A DNA stretch of 64,000 nt, from positions 5,099,501 to 5,163,500 of the forward strand of contig NC_044590.1 in the NCBI RefSeq assembly GCF_901933205.1, given 5' to 3'. The translations under genes and the position numbers were made by a program. This stretch comes from Camarhynchus parvulus. Its lineage: Eukaryota; Chordata; Aves; Passeriformes; Thraupidae. Each line of letters opens with the position of its first letter. Positions within the stretch are counted from its first letter, which is position 1. The notes under the pieces are model-generated. The model ran no database searches and had not been told where the DNA came from. It saw nothing but the letters and a program-made list of their open reading frames with translations. Below are positions 58,154 to 64,000 of the stretch, one piece after another.

Positions 58154-61100
58154 CTGAACCTCCTCCACAGCCTCGAGCAGCCAGAGCTCGAGAACAAGCC
58201 TTGTGCATTATCCTCTGGGCTGTCTTTGCAGGGGTTTTCCCTCAGTGAGTAGAGCAGTAAGTGGATGTGTCAGGAGCAGATGCTCCTTGCTGTGCAATTA
58301 AAGAGCTCCAGCCTCAGGGACACCCAATGGCTGCAGGGCAGCAGCAGCACAGGGACAGGAACCAGTCCAGGGACCCAAGAGCATCCAGAAGTTCCATCTG
58401 ACCATTTATCTTCAGATTTATCTGCTCTCTTTCTCACCTCAGCACCAGTAGCTGCAGTCTGCTGTTCCCAGACCACATCCAAAGCAGAGACAAGGCTGGG
58501 GCTCCTGCAGAGGTCTGAAATACAGAGTGTTGGCCAATTCCAGCTCCCGTGGCTGATGTCAGCTGAGATCAACAAAACCTGCTGAGTTATTTAATCAGCA
58601 ATGGACTGGCCAGGATGAGCCTGTGTTCCAGCTTTTCTTGGGGATTTTTCCCCCCTGCATGAAAAACTCTGGATGTCCTGCTCGTGTCTGTGCTCATGCT
58701 CACACTCTCATCACTGCCCCAGCCCCTGAGCTTCAGCTGCTTGTCACTGCCATCCACCCCCTGTGTCCTGGCTTCAGGCTCTGCCTCTTAACCCAGAGCT
58801 GATCATACATTTTGACATCAATACCTGTGACTGGGAGCCACATTTTACATCGCTGTAACCTTTCTTTGAAATGTCTGAGCTTGATATTCAGCGAGTTTGA
58901 AAAGGTCTCCCTGAGGCACAGGGAAGGTCTCTCTGAGCTCCTGCAGCTCCAGGGGGTGAACAGGGCAGCTCTTTGGGGTGAGATAGAGCAATTCACCCAG
59001 CCACACTCTGTTACCTTGGATAATGTGTGTGCAATGTGTACTCACCTCTAGCTGGGTAGAAGAGGCACAGGGTGTATCAGGATGTAACAAACAGAGGCTT
59101 TTGTGGCCAATTCTCAATACTTGAAAGAGAAAAATAATAGCTGGGTTTTGGTATCTTTTCTTTGATTATTCATTAAGCTAATGATGGGATATTACATCCT
59201 GGATCTACACAGATATTTGCATCCTGTCCCTTTTTGTGAGGAAAGGGCAGGGTTATTTCACAGGGCTGAGCTCGGTGGGGTTTGTGTCACTCTGGTGCTG
59301 TGAGGGGATACAGGATTCCACCATCCCCACCAGAAGTGTCTGCACAGGGCACAGAGTGCCCCCCAGCCAGGTCAGCAGGCATCCTCTGTCCGAGGGTGAC
59401 AGCTGTGTCACCCCTGCCACGCTGCCAAGGCTCTGGAGACAGAGCTGCCCAAAATGAAGCGTGACAGGCAAACCTGCCCCAGATAAACCTGGCAGCCTGC
59501 AAAGGTCAGGCTCCTGCTCAAATGCACTGGTAGAGCTCCAGATACACACACAGGCTTTGGCCCTCGGCCAAATATTCCTATTTACCCAGCATTTGTGCTC
59601 CCACACCAGGATGCCCTGAACCAAGGTAAGGACCAGAGCCAAGACATTGCAGTACTGCTCCCCTCAAAAAATTCCAGAGGAGATGAATTCCCTTGCTAGG
59701 CTGCAGTTGTCCAGCTTCCACGCTTTTCCCTGTGCCAGGTACTGGCTCCAAAAGCAGGGTTGTTTTCTTCTATCACCCACAAACACTAACCTCTCCTGCC
59801 CTGCTGTAGCTAAGGAATGGCATTTACCTGACAATCCTGAGACACTTGGCATGGAAAGCTGGAGAGCCAATGTAAAGGTGGGGTTAATTAGATGGTTATT
59901 TATTTACTGTGGAGGAAAAAAAACCTGTGGATAGTTTTTTTCATCAGACACATCCTGGGAACATCAAACACGAGTGCCATTGCCAAATGCTCCCTTTGGC
60001 ATCCCAACACAATGTACCTTCCCCTGCCCTGCTTTGTCTTGCACAGATTGCTGTATCCTGGAATGCAGTACTGTGCTTATTAACAGCTGAAATTATCCAC
60101 TGGCTGGTTAAAAAAATGCTAATTCTGGCTACTGAGTGAGATAACCAGTAATTTTGTAAAGTACATTTAGTCAAATAAGATTTTTTGGCAGCCAAATGTT
60201 GTTGTAGCAGAATGTGCTTCCCTGATTGACATATGCTAACAATACTGCCTCCACAGTCAGGGGGAGGATAATTTACTTTCCATTTCCATTGGAAATGAGG
60301 TGAACCAGAATGTGGTAGATTGTTGAAATGCGGCTCTGTGGTTTAACAGATCTGCTCAAAACCACAAATCAAATGATGTGCTGTATCCTCATTCCTCTCC
60401 CTCGTCACTTCCAGGAAACCAGCAAGGACAAATCTCCTCCTGAGTCAGTTTTCAGCTCCTTTGGGGTTTCTCACCCATTTCCCCAGGAGTCTCTGCACTG
60501 AGAATCCTCCCCAGCAGAAAGCAGGGAGGCTGCAGCCATCTCACAGCATTCCCCAGGTGTGCCCAGGGAAATGAGCTATGACAGAAACTTAGTGGGTACA
60601 AATGAGGTTTTCCCAGCTCCTCGTCATCCACACTTCCCTCCATTTCAATTGTCCTTCCCACAGCCCTGAAAAGAAAGGCAGAAAAATCTCTTTGGGTGCC
60701 CCAGCTCACTGCTGGAAGGGGCTGTGTCCCTGGAGAGGCTGAGCTGACAGAGACCAAGGATTGGCTCTGCTCTCGCCTCACTTATCAGGCTACAAGGGAA
60801 CATCTCTGATCTCTGACACAAAATCCCTGTCATAACCCAGGGTTAAAATCATCCCTCAATCTCAGCTGCCCCCTTGCCCACGCCAGGGGCCTTGCTGCTG
60901 CTGGCAGAGCACCCCAGCTGCTGCTCCATGGGATGCACCACACTGTGACCAGCATTTCATGCTCCACTGGCTTTGGGGGATTTTATTTACTTGTCAGGAA
61001 AAAAGGCATGAGGGAAAACACAAGACCTGTGTTCAGAAATCTTTTACGTTCTCAGTACCGGAACATTTCCTTTTTTCTCATCAAAACTCTTTCAATTAAA

Positions 61101-62849
61101 ACGTTGTGAGTAGTTCGGATTCTGGGCTGTTTTTATCAGAAATACTTACAGTGACGAATTTGCCACTGTATCTCCAGAAGAGTCTCTAGCCTAATGTGTT
61201 TACTTTTAACCAGTTCTCCAAGGCTTCACTCATTTTTTCTGTGCCTGTCCAAAATCTTGTGCTGATAGACCATAGGAACAGTCAGCTGCAGGTGGCTCAG
61301 GGGATGGAGTTTTGCTGGGAGCAAAGGCGACCCATAAACAGGTGTAATACTCATAAATTTTACCCTCCTTGCCTTCAGATGTATCTAACAAAAAAAGTTT
61401 CATCTTGTACTAAGGATCCAAACCCCATCTTTTTCCAAAGTGGCCACTGATGTTGGAGACACTGTAAAAAATCCCATTAATCACCTCCAAAAGTCTTCCT
61501 GCTCCTGAACTTTCGAGTATGCAGTCCTGGGATCCCAGACCAGCTCCTCTTGAGCAAGTGGGAAATTTTCCACTGACTTTGAGAAGTTGTTGGAGGCACC
61601 AGCTCCAGCAGTGTGCAAAGTCACACTGAAAATGAAGTGTTGCTGCACTGATGTGCACAGGGTGCTGGGCTCCCAGCAAGCAGCTTAACAGAAAAACAGG
61701 GAATTTAAATGGTTTTCTTAGGAAAATTGGCTTTTCTAGCCCTTATGTACTTTGGGACTTTGTGTTTGCAAATAATTCATAATTCTTTCAACAAATTAAA
61801 ACATTCTGCTACTGGGGAAAATATTGATTTTTTAATTTTTTTTTTAACATATGAGAGTTTTGCTACAAATCAAGGCAGAGAAAAAAATCTTTAAATACAG
61901 CCTTTGATGGAAACTATGCAATATTCCCACTTTTATCATAACAGTTCCTAAAAGGGAAAGTCAATGCTATTCTAGCCAATTTCATAAGCTCTTTAAAAGA
62001 CTTCACAATGCAACTATGGAATGAATGAAGGCTTTTAAGACAGGTTGGAAAAGACTTTTAGAGTTCTGCAAAATTATATCAAGCAAGTGTAATTTACAGC
62101 TAGGGCAAAATTTTAGAATGAAAACCAATAAATCCTGAATCTCAGGTGACAGAGCGAAACATTTCCAGAGTTAAGTGGTGCATTTTGCTGATGTGCAGAC
62201 ATTGTTCAGTGGTGGGGAAGAGGAAGGGCATTCTGCAGCTAAAGCCACAGAAATTGGAGTGAGGAGCTACAGGGTTCATGTCTGACCTGGTAAATCTGAG
62301 CAATCATTTCCCCCCTGTGTGCTCCAGCTCAGCCTGGCTGCAGTGCAAGGGTTAAATAATTGGTCTTTACTGCTTAATGATCTGTCTTATCCTGTGGAGG
62401 CAGCTCCTAAAGATAACTCTTCTTTATATACAGGAGGCTGTGAGATCTTTTAGAAGCATAAAAATCTGCTTTATACTTAATAAAAGAGGCCATTAGCAGC
62501 TTGTAGTGGTGGGGTGTATCTAGGAATTCACTCAGCCCGCAGAGGAGCTCTGTTGTTATTACCAGCATAAACGGGAGAGGATGTTCTCACCATGTGGGAA
62601 GAGACAAAACCCAGCTGGTGCTTTTGCTTAACACATTTTGCTCCAGAGCACAAAGTTGTACAGACACTTGATCCATCCAAAGAAAAGCTGGGCAACAACC
62701 ACAGAGCCTGTCTTCACCAAGAGAGGAGTTTCTGCTTCAGATCTATGGACAAAGGAAGTGAAGTGCTTCTGATGTGCCTCTGCTGCCCTGTGCTTATGTG
62801 CTGCTCATTATTTTACGGATGCCCTGCAGCATCTTGGGGAGGTGGTTGC

Positions 62850-63036
62850 GTGATTCCCATTCACCTCCAGCATTTCTGAATCCCCCCAGAGCGCAAAGCC
62901 CACAAATCTGCACCAGACACAGGGTGTACAGAGAACCCTGTTGGGTGATTCCCATTCACCTCCAGCATTTCTGAATCTCCCCAGAGCGCAGAGCCCACAA
63001 ATCTGCACCAGACAAAGGGTGCACAGAGAACCCTGT
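62850..63036. repeat. Tandem duplication of 95 bases
   Basis: Two consecutive copies, 62850-62944 and 62945-63036, share GTGATTCCCATTCACCTCCA, CATTTCTGAATC and CACAAATCTGCACCAGACA. Only a few substitutions separate them. The overlapping reading frames there are by-products of the duplication. Confidence 0.93.
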
Positions 63037-64000
63037 CCACCGTGGTGATGGTCCAGCAGGGTGGGTGGGTAGAGAGGGGATATCTCCATCCCAGCAGATG
63101 GAGCACCTGTCTCTAGATGAGTTTTTGCAATCTACAGAGGGACCTGGCGTTGGCTCGGAGTGCAGGGGTGTTCAGTGTCCTAAATCACTGAGGTGAAAGA
63201 TAAGTCCCTGTCTGGGAAAGAAGTCAGCCTGCCTTGGAGCTCTCCCACTGAGCAAATTCCCTCTTGAGTTTCAGAGTTTCATCTTTTTGTCATTTTATCA
63301 CTTCTAATACAATTGCTTCCACAGCGATTTGCAGCACGGTTCAATTCTTGTCAATATTTTGAAATTCTAAAAACTTGAAGGGCTTTTCATTTGTTCCACA
63401 CTCAGCTGAGTGATGTGCTGAGTCTCCTCCTGTGCCATCCAGCAGAGAGGATGAGCTCTTGGGCTCAGCAGAGCAGCTCCCCATCCCACCGTGGCAGATG
63501 TGCAGGCAAACCCTACCTGTGCCTCTGTTTCCCTGGGCTGCCCTTTGCCAAGCTCAGTTCCACTGGAGTTTTTAAACAGCCCAAAAGCCTTGCATTTGAC
63601 ATGAACTGTGACTTCCACTTGATTCAATCACTGCTTAATTTGATCCTCCATTTAATTTTATCAAAACTGTAGTAATCAAATAATTTGTACTAAAAACATT
63701 ACAATTTCCACTTGTTTATTCTGATCAATTTTAATCCTTTAAGGCACAAGGTTTATTTAACGTAGTTATGAGGTAACAAAACACTGTCATTAAATCCACA
63801 AGGAAAGGACACAAGGAAAAAAAACATAGTTAAAAAGATCCCAAGGAGGGCTCATAATGCAGGAAAAAGACAATAACACACTGTTATTTAGAAGTCACGC
63901 TATGCATGATGAGAGCTAAGCAGCATCCTGCTGGTTGTGAGATGAAAAGATCAATGGCATGTTTCAGACAAGACATTTCTGGCAATGAACTGCACTGAAA

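Larger units (their letters stand above)
28321..64000 (+). other. NTSR1: NTSR1 intron 1, 5' part (continues beyond the window)
   Basis: No segment resembling the TM5 start (VNTFMSF-like) or the TM7 NPILYN motif was recognised downstream of exon 1, so the rest of the window is read as first intron, at least 35.7 kb. A long first intron agrees with my recollection of the mammalian gene. The first ~250 bases remain CpG-rich; after that the DNA is AT-rich, with CR1 and LTR-like insertions and local duplications annotated separately. A short divergent exon could have been missed by eye. Confidence 0.7.

Noticed and set aside
28321..64000. CRISPR-like or operon-like organisation in the repeats
   Set aside because: Repeats are tandem duplications, minisatellites and dispersed retroelement pieces typical of a vertebrate genome; there are no regularly spaced repeats with unique spacers.

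Overview
This window is vertebrate nuclear DNA, almost certainly from a bird and most likely a passerine. CR1-type LINE fragments are scattered through it, all apparently 3'-end pieces. There are several solo-LTR-like endogenous retrovirus remnants whose sequences resemble, from memory, LTRs abundant in songbird genomes. There is also one clear exon of a vertebrate G protein-coupled receptor with a canonical splice donor. I see no bacterial, phage or organellar features.

The only gene I can support is NTSR1 (neurotensin receptor 1). Its first coding exon lies at 27655-28320 (+) and encodes 222 residues: the extracellular N-terminus, TM1 to TM4, and extracellular loop 2 up to the start of TM5. 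The exon ends in phase 0 at a consensus donor. I did not recognise the remaining exons (TM5 to TM7 and the C-tail), so positions 28321-64000 read as part of a first intron of at least 35.7 kb. The exon sits in a CpG island of roughly 26.9-28.6 kb. The upstream side of the island is occupied by a ~430-bp TG/CG-rich minisatellite followed by a CA tract.

Layout: 1-27 kb is the 5' flank of NTSR1 with no recognisable gene. It holds LTR remnants (0.9-2.0 kb and 10.3-10.7 kb), CR1 pieces (4.15 kb, 17.15 kb), a small CpG-bearing homeobox-motif patch (5.3-5.6 kb), an AT microsatellite (21.0 kb) and a 6-bp-based GC-rich minisatellite (21.7-22.1 kb). 27.0-28.6 kb is the promoter/CpG island and exon 1. 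28.3-64 kb is intron 1, with CR1 fragments, LTR-like repeats (49.1-49.6 kb and 57.5-58.0 kb), a 44-bp-unit minisatellite (42.7-42.95 kb) and several local tandem duplications (32.4-32.8, 54.15-54.33, 58.1 and 62.85-63.04 kb). One of these carries a 44-bp junction block that recurs 1.2 kb away.

I found no evidence for a new biological system. The most notable items are the promoter-adjacent minisatellite that is open in frame with the receptor, the duplication with a shared junction block, and a few candidate regulatory patches. Repeat-family names are from memory of their sequences, not from a search.
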